From NCBI GenBank assembly GCA_002105175.1, contig MCGE01000003.1, forward strand, positions 1,871,001 through 1,935,000: a stretch of 64,000 bases of DNA. Direction: 5' to 3'. Under the pieces are notes generated by a model that did not search any database, had not been told where the DNA came from, and saw nothing but the letters and a program-made list of their open reading frames with translations. Shown here piece after piece: positions 24,027 through 38,400 of the stretch (position 1 is the stretch's first letter; each line of letters starts with the position of its first letter). The translations under genes were made by a program, and so were the position numbers. The stretch is from Absidia repens (Eukaryota; Mucoromycota; Mucoromycetes; Mucorales; Cunninghamellaceae).

Positions 24027-27000
24027 GCGGTTGTGGTTGCTGTTGCAAATGGTGTGATACGGATTCACTTGATTTTGATGTACGTAAATCAGCTTGGCTT
24101 GTCACCACAGGAGCTAAGAGTTCCGATTCCGAGCGGTTTTGTTTCGCTTCTAAATAACAGGCAATCATCATCATCAAGTCAGTCAGTCAGTCAGTCACGA
24201 TCCAGGTCATTGTTGTTTCACGTTTTTATATTTTGCTTTCTTACCGGAGATGCCCTTGGCTTTCCTTCTTGCTTGTTTTGCCTTGTGTCGATTTTCAGCA
24301 GAATCTTGTGTACTTCTTCGACGTCCTAAACCCGTAATGCCTTCCGAGAGATCCTTGATCATGCTTGATCGAGATGGTGTGGGTGATATTTCATGGTGGT
24401 GATGGTTGCTTTTCGAGCTACGTTCCGATGATGTCGATGGCGATTTGCTGTGTCTTGACGAAGGATGGATTGTTCGAATGTCAGGATCTTGCGCCAGTTT
24501 ATAACCCCGCTCCACAATATTGGAAAGAATGCCTTCACGAGCACGAGATAGAGGTTGAGCAAATTTGGGAGATTTGAGTGCAGCATATTCGGCATTGATC
24601 ACTAAAAATAAAGAAATAGTAAATGTAGAATAAATGTGAGTATGTATCTGTATGCGAGAAAACGAGCATAGAGCCGATAATAAAGGAGGTCGGTCAAGGT
24701 TTTCCTAATCTTACGTTTTGCCAGCAAAAAGGATTGTAATTCCGAATCGTTGAAAAACACACCACCATCTGGTAACGGAGGTCCAAACGATGGGACGGTT
24801 TCCACAGAAGCAATTTCTACCCTATAAAAAAAGCAAAAAGATCACACCAATAAGGGGGATGGGTTTCAGTATGTTCAGTGTCTCTTTCCTTTTTTTCCTT
24901 CATTTCATTTACCTCCACCTAGTACGATCTTCTGACTCTTCTTTGTGTACCACAATGAACACATGTAGAAACTGAGATTTGATGGCAGCTGGATTAAACG
25001 GTTGTTTTCCTTCCACAAAGACAAGACAAACAATATCTAAAATTTATGCATGTGAGTAAATGACAGCAGCACAAATAAAAAAATATGATTCACCAATTTT
25101 TTTTTCTCATTTACCATTTCCTATGTGTCTTTTTCGTTGGATTTGTTGTTTGTCACCTTGACTTGATGGCAAGAGAGTTGAAACATGGTAAGCAATGGAA
25201 TGTTCTTGCCAAGTAGTCACATAGGTATATTCGCCAGAGTCGCCAGCTAAAAGGAAAGTTTGCGTGAGTTGGATGTTTCGTTTTTGTCGTCTCACTCCCC
25301 CTTCTCCCCTCAAAAGCTCTTACTCTTTGTATCCAAACCGGCCGCCCAGCCAGTATAGCCAACCAAAGGAACACGCCGACCAATCACATTCAAGAAGCAA
25401 TCCAGATCCGCCGATTCATGTTCATTCGAGAACCATTCTTCTTCCTTTGTCTGTCCTTCCTTCACGTAGAGAATACCGAATTTGTATCGAGTATGGATCT
25501 AAAGAAGAAGAAAAAATGGCAGTGCACAGAAGATAGGATGAGATTTTAATTTTTTTGTTCAAGATTTTGCTACTTTCTGCTTCACCCATCCACTCCTAAG
25601 TGCTTACCCCATTTTCGTCCAGTTTCAATACATCGTCTTCCAGGCCACTAGATTGCATGACGTCTTGGGTGATTTTCTTCAATCGGTTGAATGGTACATC
25701 TATCAAAGGCATGGCAGACGATGATTCAAGAACAGCTTTCCAAGTTGTATCCAAAATATCTACTGTCGTTTCCGTCGTGGCCTCCAGGGTCGTCGTTGTT
25801 GTTGTTTCCAAGGGATGGTGTTCTTCCTGCTGTGGGCATGATGTCGTTGACTCAACAGGGGCTGCTGCTGCTGATGTTGTTGTTGATGATGATGATGAGG
25901 ATAGTGATGTTGTGTTCATTGGTGTAGAAGAATGATGTGACGTTGGCGGTGGTGCATTGAGTAAAAACGAATCTTGGATAGTGTCGCGACGATCAGGAAG
26001 CTGCTTCACTCGGGTAATCACACGATAAAGTTCAAGCGCTGGGTCGTAGGTGGTGGTGATCAAAATGGGTTCGTCCTTTTCATCGTAGCCACAAAACACA
26101 CTATAACATTGCTGAATATAGTACGTCCGGAACCAGTGCGCCTGTTGATCCATGTGCTCTACCAGAGCAGTGGTATAGTTAGGTTTGTTGCCGTCTAGTG
26201 ATAATGCCAAATTCATAGAAGAGGAGTGGTGCTTTTTTGTTGCTGTGGTGGTGTCGCCAAATGAATTCTTGCCCTCCATTTTGTAACCTTTGCATGGAAT
26301 CACCATGGACTTTTCATGTACCTTATAATGTTGGGAGACATCATCATGGATCACTTGTTTCATCAAGGAGGTCTACAAAAATAAATAAAATGTCAATGCT
26401 TCATCTCCCTCTATAAAAAAAAAATCGTATCGTTTTTGATGGGTTGACTTACAATTTCTTTGACAGGTGCCTGGTCGTTGATTTTCTTGTCCAGCACCAT
26501 CAACACATCATTGGATTGCTTTTGGTAGCCTACCATGTCCGACATTCGGCGCAAATCCTGCATGATATCCTTCAAATCATCAATAGGAAATGGTGGCGGC
26601 GGGTGGTGTAAGGAGTTGGCCAAGGTACGATCGCAATCCGCCAACAGTTTGGTTCGTAACGTGGTGAGGGTTGCAGTGATCAAAAACATATGGAATGGTT
26701 GTTGCTCTTGCTGTTGCTGTTGGTCCTGATCAGGGTGCTTTTGTGTCACATCAAATGTTGGTCCCGAATCCTCGTCAGCGGCAGCATTGTCGTTTGTCTA
26801 TAAAGATAAAAATAAGTCAGTCAAACACAACCAAAAAAAAGCACAGGTAATAAATAGATATCGCTTCATCCTATTACTTACTATTCTTGACCCCGTCCCT
26901 CCTTTTTTTTTCCATACCCTCTCTTTGTTTCTCCTTTTATATCAACCCTCCTCATTCTTTTATTCCCAGTTTTTCATTAATTCCTTCGTGAGTTTTACCT

Positions 27001-28159
27001 GAGTTGACAGCCTGTCATCTTGTATCACATTTTGGTTATTTTGTGCACCGTCATCGTTGCTGTTGTTGGTGGATGATGATGTTTTAGTGTCAAATAAGGC
27101 GGTCACCTCCTTTCCAAATAATAGTCTCCCTACTGATGAAGTAATAGGTGTAGGTGAAGGATCAGGATGATGTGTTGCTGCACTTGTAGTAGTTGTTGTT
27201 GTTGCTGTTTCTGACATAGGATCGCTTGGTGGTTTAGAGGTGGAAGTCGGAGACGGGGCTGTTGTTGTTGTGTTGGTAGTTCCGGACGATGATAGATGTA
27301 ATTTTGACAGTCGATGGTGTAAAGTTGGTGGACCACCAGTCGCAGTAGTTGTTGTAGACGAGGAAGAAGCGGTGGTGGTGGAAGAAGTGGTGGTGTTATG
27401 AATCGCCAGGGATGATGATGGTGACGGAGGAGCACGATGATATGTTGAGTTTGACTTCATTGTTGTATAGCTAACCGACTCTTCAGGATGGATTTGATGA
27501 TCTAGAGTAGTACCCACGGCTTGATCCATGGAAGCACGACGTCTTGAAAACATAGTTGACAAACCTAAAGCACTTGGTGTTCGCTTCCTTAGTCGGTAAC
27601 CAAACGAGGAAGAAGAAGAGACTAAAGAAGATGATGGAGGTGGCGGTGGTGGTGAAGATTGATAATACACGGACGATGATGCTGTCAAATCTGGACTATT
27701 GATAATATGGTTGTTGTTGCTGTTGTTGTTGGGGTTGCCGTTGTTGTTGTTGTGTGACATGAGAGTTAGTCGTCGTGAAGTCGAGGCTGATTTTGCGACG
27801 AAGCCTTTCACTGAAGATTTGACAGCATGAGGGAATTTGGAGATCTTGCTGGCAGTGCTAAGGATGGAGCTTGTAGTAGAAACGTTGGATCGAATAGATT
27901 CACTAGATGATTTCCTAGCAATAGATTGTTGCTCTGCTGTTTTTTTCCAGGTCGGTTTTTTAAAGAATGGTCTAGAGTGGTGGTGTCCTGAGGTTGAAGA
28001 TGTTTCATCGTTTAGATGATAATGTTGCTGGGCTCTTATGGTAGTAGATCGATCCTGTTGATTGCTAGTTTCAAGTGAAGAAGTACGTGGAGGGGTGTCA
28101 GAGAGATGAGATTGGCTTCTAATATCCTCCAACTGTTCGCGTGGGTGAGCCGATAACAT
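23720..28159 (-). CDS. Rap/Ran-GAP domain GTPase-activating protein
   Basis: Ten exons (28159-26999, 26797-26453, 26372-25608, 25498-25324, 25246-25115, 25036-24913, 24821-24715, 24601-24245, 24149-23964, 23859-23720) give 1163 residues. The first 390 residues are Ser/Thr/Pro/Asn-rich and disordered. A conserved region follows (AHWFRTYYIQQCYSVFCGYD). The catalytic domain spans about residues 755-960: HESADLDCFLNVIGRRVPLV, YTYVTTWQEHSIAYHVSTLL, QQIQRKRHIGNDIVCLVF, IKSQFLHVFIVV, SVETVPSFGPPLPDG and FLLAKLINAEYAAL. The HIGNDIV helix contains N859, matching the catalytic Asn thumb of Rap1GAP, so it should be active on a Rap/Rsr1-type GTPase. The C-terminus is basic and then poly-Gln. It fits the Rap1GAP/SIPA1 class rather than tuberin, since no tuberin-like N-terminus is seen. 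Confidence 0.93.
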
Positions 28160-29326
28160 AAAATAGATATGAGGGAATAAGAAGAATGCAAAAGTAGAAA
28201 GATAAAAAAGTATAATAAATAATAATAATAATAATAATAAATGGGTATATAAATAAATAAAAAACGGCTAGATGAGAGAAATGGTAATAAAGAAAAAGAA
28301 AGGAAAAGAAGAGAAAAAAAAAACGAAGGAGTTGGAAAAAATAAAAAGGGGAGGGAGCGCTACAGTATCCAAAAATGGCACGCTTATTAAAATTGAACTA
28401 TTTTTACAGCATACACTATAGATGATTGTATAACTATATATTCCTTATTATCATAACAGCTTTTTAACATATGTCAGTTATGATTGAATTGAAACATTAT
28501 TATTATTATTATTATTATTAATATTATTGTTATTATATATATCCATCTTTGCTCCTCATATACTGTAAATAGACGTAGGCCATTCTTTTGGTAATAAATC
28601 GGTGTTTCAAAAATCTCCAGCGTCCGCTTGAATCGGGCTCGTTCCTCTTTATCACAATTAAATTTGGTTCCTGAAAAAAGATAAATAAATAATTGGTAAT
28701 GGCTTTCTTACAGTTTATTGACAAAAGTCCGTATATTTTATATTTAACGATGGTAGTAGCGCTTATTGTCACACCTCAATGAGACAATTCGGCTGGCGTC
28801 ATCAAATGAGATCATTTACGGTTACCAACAACAAACTAAAATGAAATATCATAGGTCTGTGGTGTCGAAAAAAAATCTCTTGAAACACCGCTAGACTACT
28901 TGATATGATACACTGCCGATCTCCAGTGCTGTACTATACTGAACAGGATCGTGATATGAGTGTGAATTTGTGTTCCTTTACAAACAAAAAAAAGAAATAT
29001 AGGGAAGTTACAAATATACTGTAATGGCGTCTTTTTTTTCACATTGTAAGGGCCTTTTTTTTTTTTTAGATAGAAATCAATGAATTTCTCTTTGAAATCT
29101 GATCAAAGTTTATTTCAGTTTTGCGTGATAAGCACGACCTTTGATAATAAAATGGCGCCTTATCAACAGAAACATACACACACGACAAAAACGGCGATTA
29201 AATTTCCCAAGTCCCTTTTTTTTTTTAAAAAAAGCCATGCATCATCTTTTTTGTTCCTCTTTCTTTTTCTTTTTCATTTTTTAATTTTTGTATATTATTC
29301 CCTGATTTATTTATAAATATCCAATT
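28160..29326. other. Intergenic between Rap-GAP and permease
   Basis: This region holds the two divergent promoters. It has an (AAT)n tract at about 28217-28240 and an (ATT)n tract at about 28497-28525. On the minus strand, about 28540-28675 has an open stretch (KEERARFKRTLEIFETPIYY in one frame) after a splice-acceptor-like TTTTTTCAG. It has a coding look but no partner exon or known family, so it is treated as a possible relic. Confidence 0.45.
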
Positions 29327-32067
29327 ATGAAAAAATACGATACAGAATTTGTAGATAATGTAACAGTACAAAGTGCATCATCAAGCTCATATGGATATCA
29401 AACACCTACAGACGAAGAAAGTGGACTAAAAAGAGATTTAAAACCTCGACATTTGGCAGTAAGTTTTTTTTTTTATGATCAATTACGTTTGATAACATAT
29501 TCACTCACTCATATTTTCTATATAGATGATTTCTATAGGCGGAACTATTGGTCAAGGATTGTTTTTATCATCTGGAGCGAATTTGAGCAAAGCAGGTAAA
29601 GGGGTGATTAACCATCAATAAGAAGCATTATGCAGGGTTAACATTCTTAACTTGATATTTTTATGTTTTTGTGACTCGTTAGGTCCCGCTGGTTTGCTGA
29701 TAGCATATATGGTGATTGGTTCAGTAGCATATTTTGTTGCTTTACAGTTAGGGGAAATGAGTGCATATATACCGGTAAGAACAAAAAAGTGATATATTTC
29801 TGTATGATAAAACTGACGATCTTGTGTTCAATTTTTTAGATTTCTGGATCGTAAGTAACTAGCTGATTTACAAAGTGACACCGTATCCTTATCACACCTT
29901 CTTTTTTTATTTTCTATTTCAATGCCAGATTTACTGTGTATTGCAGACGGTTCGTCAACAAATCCTTTGGAAATGCGGTGGGTTACAATTATGTTTGTAA
30001 GTATGATAAAAATGGGGTTAGGACAAACCAACTCACTGCTTTTCCGCTTCTTTAGTTTGCTGGGCAATCATTGTAGCGGTGGAACTGACAGGTAAAACGA
30101 AAACACAAGGGAAATACATCGATGATGTGCTAATCTATGAAAACCATTTAACTAGCTATACCTATGGTTATGAAATTCTGGACGACTGTGGTACCGGATT
30201 GGGCATGTAAGTAATTTTAATAATAATGGAACAGTCTTAAAGATCAATCATTAAAAACCATTGGATTTTTTTAAGGGTCTTTTATCTTCCTGTTGATAAT
30301 GTTTGTTATCAATTTATTTGGGGCCAAGGCATGGGGTGAAGCAGAGTGAGTTCGTACATAAATACCAAGGGTGCTTGCTTATTTCATAAAATGTATCATG
30401 CTAATTATATTCTTCGTTTTAACAGGTATTGGTTTACTTTGGTAAAGAAAAAAAGAAATAAGAAATATAAATCTAGGGAACATCATGTGTAACCAATTCT
30501 CTGTGTGCTGTAGATTAAAATTCTTGCAGTGCTCTTATTTGTTATTGTTGGCTGTTGTAAGTTTGTGTAGTCGGCAACTGAAAAGATTTGTCCCTGATTC
30601 CTTTTCTTTACTTTTTTTCTTCTTTTAGTGACTTCCGGTGGTGTTCTCGGGTACATTTAGCGGACAATTATATATTACAAACCGCCATACTCACCTTTTT
30701 TTTAAAAAAAAAAACTTTAGTGGTGAAGTCTACGGATTCAAATACTGGGTAGATCCTGGTGCGTTTTCCAATGGTGTTCTTGGTGTTATCAATGCTTTTG
30801 TTTTAGCCGCTTTGACTATGACTGGTGTAGAAATTGTCGGTGTTACTGCCGGTGAATCGAAAAACCCTGCAAAATCTATTCCTAGTGCTGTTCGGAATGT
30901 GTTTTACCGTATTGTTTGTATCTATCTGTCAACTGGTAAGACGAAGAGAAAGCTCAATGCCATGTTTAAGTAAATCAACTCACTCTTTTATTCTAGTATT
31001 TGTCATGGGTATGGTGATTCCCTATAATGATCCTCATAACTTTGCTTCTGGTCGTGATGTCAGTGTATCTCCATTTACTCTTGTATTCCAAGCTGCTAAA
31101 CTAGACTCTGCCGCTCACGTTGTGAATGCAGTTATCCTTACCACGGTAAATAGGGACAAAAACATCATAAATCCACATCTGATACTGACCTCTTTTTTTT
31201 TCGATAGTTGTTATCTTGCGGAAATAGTGGAATGTATGTTACTACAAGAACTTTACAGGCCTTGGCAAAAGAAGGTATTGCCCATCCCAAATTAGGTAAG
31301 ATCCTAGAAAAATCTCAGATCGAATATATATAAATGTACCTGTGGACTCAACGCCATGTACTTTTATTTATGTAGCATACACAACAAAATCTGGGGTTCC
31401 TATTTATGCGTTGCTATGTACCTGTGCGGTCTCACTTATTTGTTTCGTGACGTCCTTTATTCCTGGTGAAGTTCTCTTTTTGGTACTTGCGGATTTGGGT
31501 GGTATTGCTGGTCTTGTAAGTCATACCTTCTTTTTTCCTCTTACAATTTTGTCCTCATCTTTTCTTTCTTTTTTCTATATATTAGATTACTTGGACTGCC
31601 ATTGCTATTGCCCAATACAGATTCAGAAAAGCCTTCCTTGCTCAAGGTCACTCTCTTTCCGAATTACCTTATCGAGCTATAGGTTATCCTTTCTCGAATT
31701 ATTTTGTGGTGGTTGCATGCATTGTCATTATCCTGATATCTGGATGGTCTTACTTTGTTCCTGCATCTCCTCAGGGCTTAGTGGGTAGTTATGGGGTAAG
31801 TTGAATCCCCTCCCCTGGTTGCTTTAAATACATACAAACCATTCATTGATTATTATTATTTTTTACTACTAGGGGCCGATCATTTTCATCAGTGGGATGA
31901 TGATACACAAATTCTGGACTAAATCAAGAATGGTACGGATAGAAGAAGCCGATATTGTGACTGGTGCAAGAACTGAATGGAAGAACGATTTGATTGATAG
32001 TATAGATGGTGATGATTCGAATAGGAAAAGAACCATATGGCGAAAAATAGTGACTTTTATAACTTGA
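29327..32067 (+). CDS. Amino-acid permease, APC superfamily / yeast amino-acid transporter type
   Basis: About 17 exons, all GT-AG, give roughly 560 residues. The N-terminal cytosolic tail is Ser/Thr-rich (to LKRDLKPRHLA). TM1 carries the permease signature MISIGGTIGQGLFLSSGANL. It is followed by GPAGLLIAYMVIGSVAYFVA, LQLGEMSAYIPISGSF, VYCRRFVNKSFGNAVGYNYV, ELTAIPMVMKFW, VINLFGAKAWGEAEYWFTLI, GVINAFVLAALTMTGVEIVG, AGESKNPAKSIPSAVRNVFY, MYVTTRTLQALAKEG and LVLADLGGIAGLITW. These match the 12-TM Gap1/Dip5-like family, which imports amino acids with protons at the plasma membrane; the substrate cannot be told. Two exons are tiny: 29840-29850 (11 nt) and 30426-30441 (16 nt). The adenylyl cyclase gene starts 384 bp downstream on the same strand. 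Confidence 0.93.
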
Positions 32068-32450
32068 TTTTTTTTTACTTGCCTTTAATAAAAACCTCAC
32101 TTTCATTTATTGTACAACATTTTTTTTTACTGTATACTATGACGATACAGCACGTGGATTTGGGCTGAATATGGCAATGGGAAGCTCTGCTAAATAATAA
32201 ATCTGGTCTGTGACGCACAGAACCTTTTTTTTTTTTAGACGAGGGCGGCGGGTGCATGAAAAAAAAATTGGCTGTGGAGGCGGGCTTTGACTTTTTATTC
32301 TCATTATTTTTTTTGTATTTTTTATTATTCTTGGTCTTTCTTTCTTCTTTACTTCACGAATACCTGACTGATCTTGGAATCTCTTATCACTAGTGGACAC
32401 AACTTTATCCACCCCTTGTCTTTTTACTCCACCTCTGGTTTAATCGTACC
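32068..32450. other. Intergenic: permease 3' end and cyclase promoter
   Basis: AATAAAAACC at about 32087 is a probable poly(A) signal. The rest is T-rich DNA ahead of the cyclase start. No gene is supported. Confidence 0.55.
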
Positions 32451-35400
32451 ATGTTGAACATCACTCCTTATATTGCAAAGGTAAGACTTCAGTTATCATT
32501 GCTAGTCGGTTGTTTTGCCACTGAAACCCCCTTCCTTCTCCTCCTTCTTTTTTTTTTTTTTATTGTACCTTTTTTTAGTATGTCCGGTCCTTACATGCTT
32601 GCCATGATCAAATTTCCATTCCTTACAGTCATACTCAGTTTGGAGTGGTGCTTATGGTCGATGTTGTTGGTAAGTATTTATTTAACACATTTTTTTTTCC
32701 CATTGTCTTTTCTACATACTAGTCTGGACGTCTCACTTTTTATTTATTTATTTATTTTGCTCATAGGATTCAGCGCTGTATGTATCTTTTTATAAATAGC
32801 GTCGTCATCTGACAAACGCTTGGTATCATATACTAACCTCTTGATTATCTCTTACATTTAGTTGACTACTTTGGCTACCGAGAAAGGTGAATCTGGAGCC
32901 GAGGCAATAGCATTAGAAATCGGTGCTTACATGGGTGAAGTAAGTTTTCACTCTCTTTAAATGTAAATGAAACTACCTTATCTTCTCCGTTATTCACTCT
33001 TTATCTTTTGTTTCATTTTCTACTATTTAGTGCATCGAGATTATTGAACATTATGGAGGTGATGTTGTCAAGGTACAGTACATACATACAGCGTCATATG
33101 AAGCAAACCAGATTCCCCCCAAAAAAACTTTTATGACTCACTCACTCCCCCTATCATTTATAGTTTTTGGGTGATGCCGTTTTGGTGTGCTTTCAACCGG
33201 ATTTTGCCGATATGTCAATGGATCAAACCGAAATCACATCACGACACAAACATGTGCTAGTAAAACGGGCGATGGAATGTGGGATGCAATTACTCGCCCG
33301 ACAATCACATTATCGGGTCTACTTGACGGCAGAAGAACGATCCAAACATCGATCATCAACAACAGGCGAAATCGACCGACGAACGAGGAATATCTTTGGT
33401 CAGCGATTTCTACTCTTTGATAGTGGTAGCAGTGGCGGTGGTAGTAGCGACAGCGATGGCAACGGTAGTACAACCAACAACAATCAGCAACGAAAACCAT
33501 CCTCATCAACAAGTAGCCTCCCTTTGGACTCATTACAGAAACCAGACATCTTTGATTCTAATCAAGAATATTCCATGGCCTTCGACATTTGGGACTGCAT
33601 TCCTTTTATCAAAAACCGGCGACGACGAATGTATGATCGACGAACAAGTGTTTCTAGCGATGGATCTAACAGCATCAACTCGATTGACTTGGAACTTCAT
33701 ATTGCTCTCTCTTGTGGTGATATATCTAACATTGTTTTGGGTGATATGAATGATGACAAAAATGATAGTTATACAACAAAACGGACTGCGGACATAGATG
33801 CGAATGGATATTTGAAAAAGCCAACCTCCTTCTCTCGCCCTTCTTCTGCTCATTACGACTCATCTCCTCTTGACAAACGAATATCGATGGTCTCTTATCT
33901 CAGCGGGGATGGCAACGATTCTGATGATCAACAACCCTTACCGTACAATGGACGACTGGAATATGCAATCTGTGGCCCTGCAGTGGAAGCCTTGGAATCC
34001 GTCTTGTCTATTGCGAAAGCTGGTGAAATGTGTATCACACCCAGTGCCTTCGATCTCATCAAACATCATCACACAATACCATTCTCGTATGAAAAGCGCA
34101 AACAGTTTTTTATTATCCGGGCAACCGCCAGCAATAATGCCGCTAGTCTCACTGGATCCACTTTATCGAAAATATCACCAAGACGACCTTATCAACAACA
34201 ACAGCACCATCATCTTCACCAGCTTCACTATCACCTTCCCATTGGAGGGGTCATCAAACCCCCTGTCAATATCTTACCAACAAACAGCAACAGCAACAAC
34301 ACCTATCTCGATGATCGACCTCTTCTGAAACAGCAAGCACAGCAACTCTCTATCGAACCATTAGTTGGCCGTACACGCAATGCGCCAATTATGTTTACTC
34401 CTATCGATGATGGTGACGGTATCAACCCCACTTACCTGAAATATATCAATCGAAGTGCTCTTTGCCGACTACAACAAGGGATCGACAATAGCTTTCCTGC
34501 TCAATTCCGTGATGTGACGATTATGTTTGTGAGTCTGGGAAAGTTGAATCCTGCTACACCTGAAGGTCTACAAAGAGCTCAGCAAGCTGCTAATCTCTGT
34601 ATCAAGATATTGGTGAAATACGAAGGTAAATTAGAAAACAAAGAAAAATGATAGAAAGCGTCAGCTGATGATTGTTACATTTTTTTGAATTCTTCTAACT
34701 TGCTCCTTTTAGGTACGTTGCAACAATTTGCTGTGGACGATAAAGGTATGTGTAAATATCGAGCGTATGTGTGTATGTGTATGTTTTAGCTGACCTAGAT
34801 TATCTTTTTATTATTATTTTATAGGTGCTACTTTACTCGCCGTATTTGGTCTTCCACCACTCTCTCACGAACGAGAAGCGATTTTTGCAGCCAAAGCGGC
34901 CATTGAACTCCGGGATGCTTATCTTCCCATCTTACCAGATTTTTCCATTGCGTTGTCCACGGGAACTATCTTTAACTCGGTGCTTCCTCAGGGATGTCCA
35001 TATCGACGGGACCCTGCCATTGCTGGCGATACCATCATTCTTGCTGTACGGATGCTCAAACTTTCCTTTGCGATTCGAAATATTGTGTGTGACTTTGCGA
35101 CAAAACAACAAATCGGCTCTTTGTGTGAATATGAGGATTATGGGGAACAAAGGGTCAAAGGAAAAATTAAAAAGATCATGATCTATGGCATCCATAAATT
35201 CGGTGTAGGCGGCAAAATCAAACGTATCTCTTTACAAGGTGGGGATCACAAGAACTCTGACTTTATTGGCTACAAATATGAAATGGAACGGGCGACAAGG
35301 TTCTTGGACGATTGGAACGAAGGCCATAACCATCATCTTCTGATTATATCGGGACCCTCTGGTGTTGGTAAAAGCTTCTTCTGTCATGCACTGAATAAGA

Positions 35401-38400
35401 CGATGTCGAACTATGATTTTACTTGCTGGTAAGGTTTGATTTTTCCAATACAACAAAATAATTGAAAATGCCGCTGATAGACCAATGTTTATTTATTTTT
35501 TATTTTTTATATCAGCTGGTCATCCTCAACTGAAGGTAAAGGGAAAAAGAAAAAAAGAAAAAGAAGCCCAACAAAATTTCTCATGATTCCCCTCTCATTC
35601 TTGGACATTAGTTGAACGGAGCTCCAAATACTATTTAGTCAAACACCTTCTCTTATCCCTCTTTGATATCATCGACTCGGACAAAGTACCACAAAACCCA
35701 AAGAAGCGCATCTCTCCGCTTGATCATTCTGGATCTACCAGCTCACCTCATTACGATTTTTCACCAGCGTCGTCCGTCTCGTCTATCCCATGCTCCGGCG
35801 CCAACACCGATGCTACCACAGCCAACAATAACAATTGCAACAACACTCGACTTCAACGCCTAACAACCTATTCCTCAATGACACGATCATCCTACGGTGC
35901 TTTTAGTACTCACAGTCCTGACGCTGCGAATGAAATTTTGGACCTTATCCTTCGGTGTCTCCGAAAATGTGGTGAAGATGATGGGTTCCTGCCATTATTC
36001 AAGGTGATTTTTGGCTCTATTGGCGAAACCGAGGAAAACAAATACACTCGACGGTTGGATGGTCGTGGCCGTGATATTCTCTTGACCGGTGTCATTACTC
36101 GTATGGTGAAATACGTCTCTGAAATCATGCCTATAGTGCTTATTTGTGATGATGTACAATGTAAGTTCGGAAGGGGAGTGATGCAATGGTATTCTATTTG
36201 GGAGCTGGGAGGCATGGTGATAATCTGAAAACACAAATGAACTGACTTGCTATTTATTTTAATTTACAGGGGCTGATTCTGCGTCGATTCGAATCCTACA
36301 ATATATCCATGAACATTGTCAACATGCGATGCTTCTACTTGCTACTCGACCGATTAAGGATTACAATGTCACCTTTATCAGTACTTTCTGCCAAACAGGT
36401 GTCTCTGAAGAAATTGCATTGAATGGATTGGATTCGGACGATATTATAAACATCATCTTACAAATGTTTCAGACTGGTGTGACTAGAGTAAGCCCGGAAA
36501 TCGTCCGTGTCATTCAGGTAATATATATCAAGAAGAATTGCAACTGCGATGTTTGCACTGTTGACTAATCATTTTTTTTATTTACTAAATATATCAGAAA
36601 CGAACAGGTGGTAATCCTCTATATGTTAAGTAAGTTGATAAAGAATGTTTGATAATGGAAGGAGGCGATGAACCAGGTTGGCTGGAAATTTACTGACATG
36701 GGTTGTTTCTTTTACATATAGGAATATGGCGATTGTGCTCAAGGACTTCAACCACGTTACTGTCCTAGAAGGTGAACTTGTACCAAGTAGCAATCGGTTC
36801 GATCCCGAAGATCTATTACAAAATTTAGACTACAAGCGGATAATCAAGATGCAGTTTGACAGGCTGGACCCAAACTTCCAAGAATTTTTGACAGTAAGTA
36901 TAAGATAGAATAGGATTATGGAAAAAGTCAGGCACATTGGAAGGGGGGAGGCTAAAGAGATGAGCTAACATCAACCGTTACTATTTATAGATTGCCAGCT
37001 GTCTGGATCAATATTTTACAATCTATGAAGTGGAAGCGATGATTACTGGCACTAATGTGATCTTCCAAGACAACGATCCTCACAAAATCAGAGAAACCAT
37101 CGAAAAGTACGACTCGTATCACTTTTTACAAAAAGTAGCGGAAACCAACGTCAACAGCAAAAACAGTGACATAAGCAGCAACAGCGGCAATAACAACAAC
37201 ATGAACAACATCAACAGCAATGCCAACAAAATCAGCACCAGCAATACGATGATCAATCCAGACGAAATGTATGCCTTTGCTCATATTACCATTCCAAAAA
37301 GCATCTACGACATGGTTTCTTACGAAACACGCATTGCATTGCACCGACTGCTAGCCAAGTATTACGAAGGACAACTCACCAAAGAAAACTATCCCGAATT
37401 ACTAGGCAAGGTGGCACGGCATTATCTTCAAACCGACAATTTGGAAAAGCAACTTTATTATTTGGAAGCTCTTGCTGACCTTAACATCCGATCCTATCTT
37501 TTACCAGAAGCGACAAGCAATTTGGAAAGCATGGTGAAAATTCTGAAGGAAAATCCCAACATAGCTTACCGGTTTGGCAGGATACATCAAAGCGATATTT
37601 ACCGACGTCTTGGTGTTTGTTTTACAATGCGGACACAGCTTAATATGGGGGAACGCCATTTAAAGAGTGCGCTGCTCTGTCTTGGTGAAAACTGGCCACT
37701 AACGGAACCCGAATTCATTTACAAGTTTTGGAAACAGCGGTTTGCACAGTATCGGAATCGGCGCTGGCGAATGGTATGGGAATTCCGGAGTTACAACAGG
37801 AAACAGACTGGTCATCGTGTGGTGGAAATCATGGCGCAACTATCCAACATTTACTTTTACACTGGCAAGGGACGGGCGTTTGTGTATACCTGTTTGGTGG
37901 GTCTGAATGCATGCGAACGACTTGGTGAAGTAGGGCCAAATTATACGTTGTTTTTGGCTCGGACATCCCTCTTATGCTGGCTCAATGATCAAAAAGAACA
38001 CAGTATTTTTTACATCACTAAGGCACTACGACATATGGATGAAAAAAACGATGCGGGCACTTTGACGATTTGCGCTTTACTTTGTTTTGCAGCAGGGAAA
38101 TTCAAAAATGCCAAGGAACTTTTGTATCAGTCGATCGACGCTGTCAAGACACTCGGTGCGGTGACGGATTGCCAGGCATTTTATCGCTCGGTGGGGCTAG
38201 TGATTACGATGTTGATTTTTGAAGGTACCTTGGATCAATCCTCCGATGGACTAGCGCTGCTGAAACAAATGGCCGATACTGCTCATAGTAATGGGGATTA
38301 TGAAGCTGAAATATGGCTTGGGGTCTACCATGTGGGCAATGCTATTGTGGGCGATCGTTTACGTGAATGCGAACCGTTTGTGGTCTTGCTGGAACATCAT

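Noticed and set aside
33234..33853. Long antisense ORFs across the cyclase exon 6
   Set aside because: These are shadows of the Ser/Asn/Asp-rich coding sequence on the plus strand, with no family resemblance.
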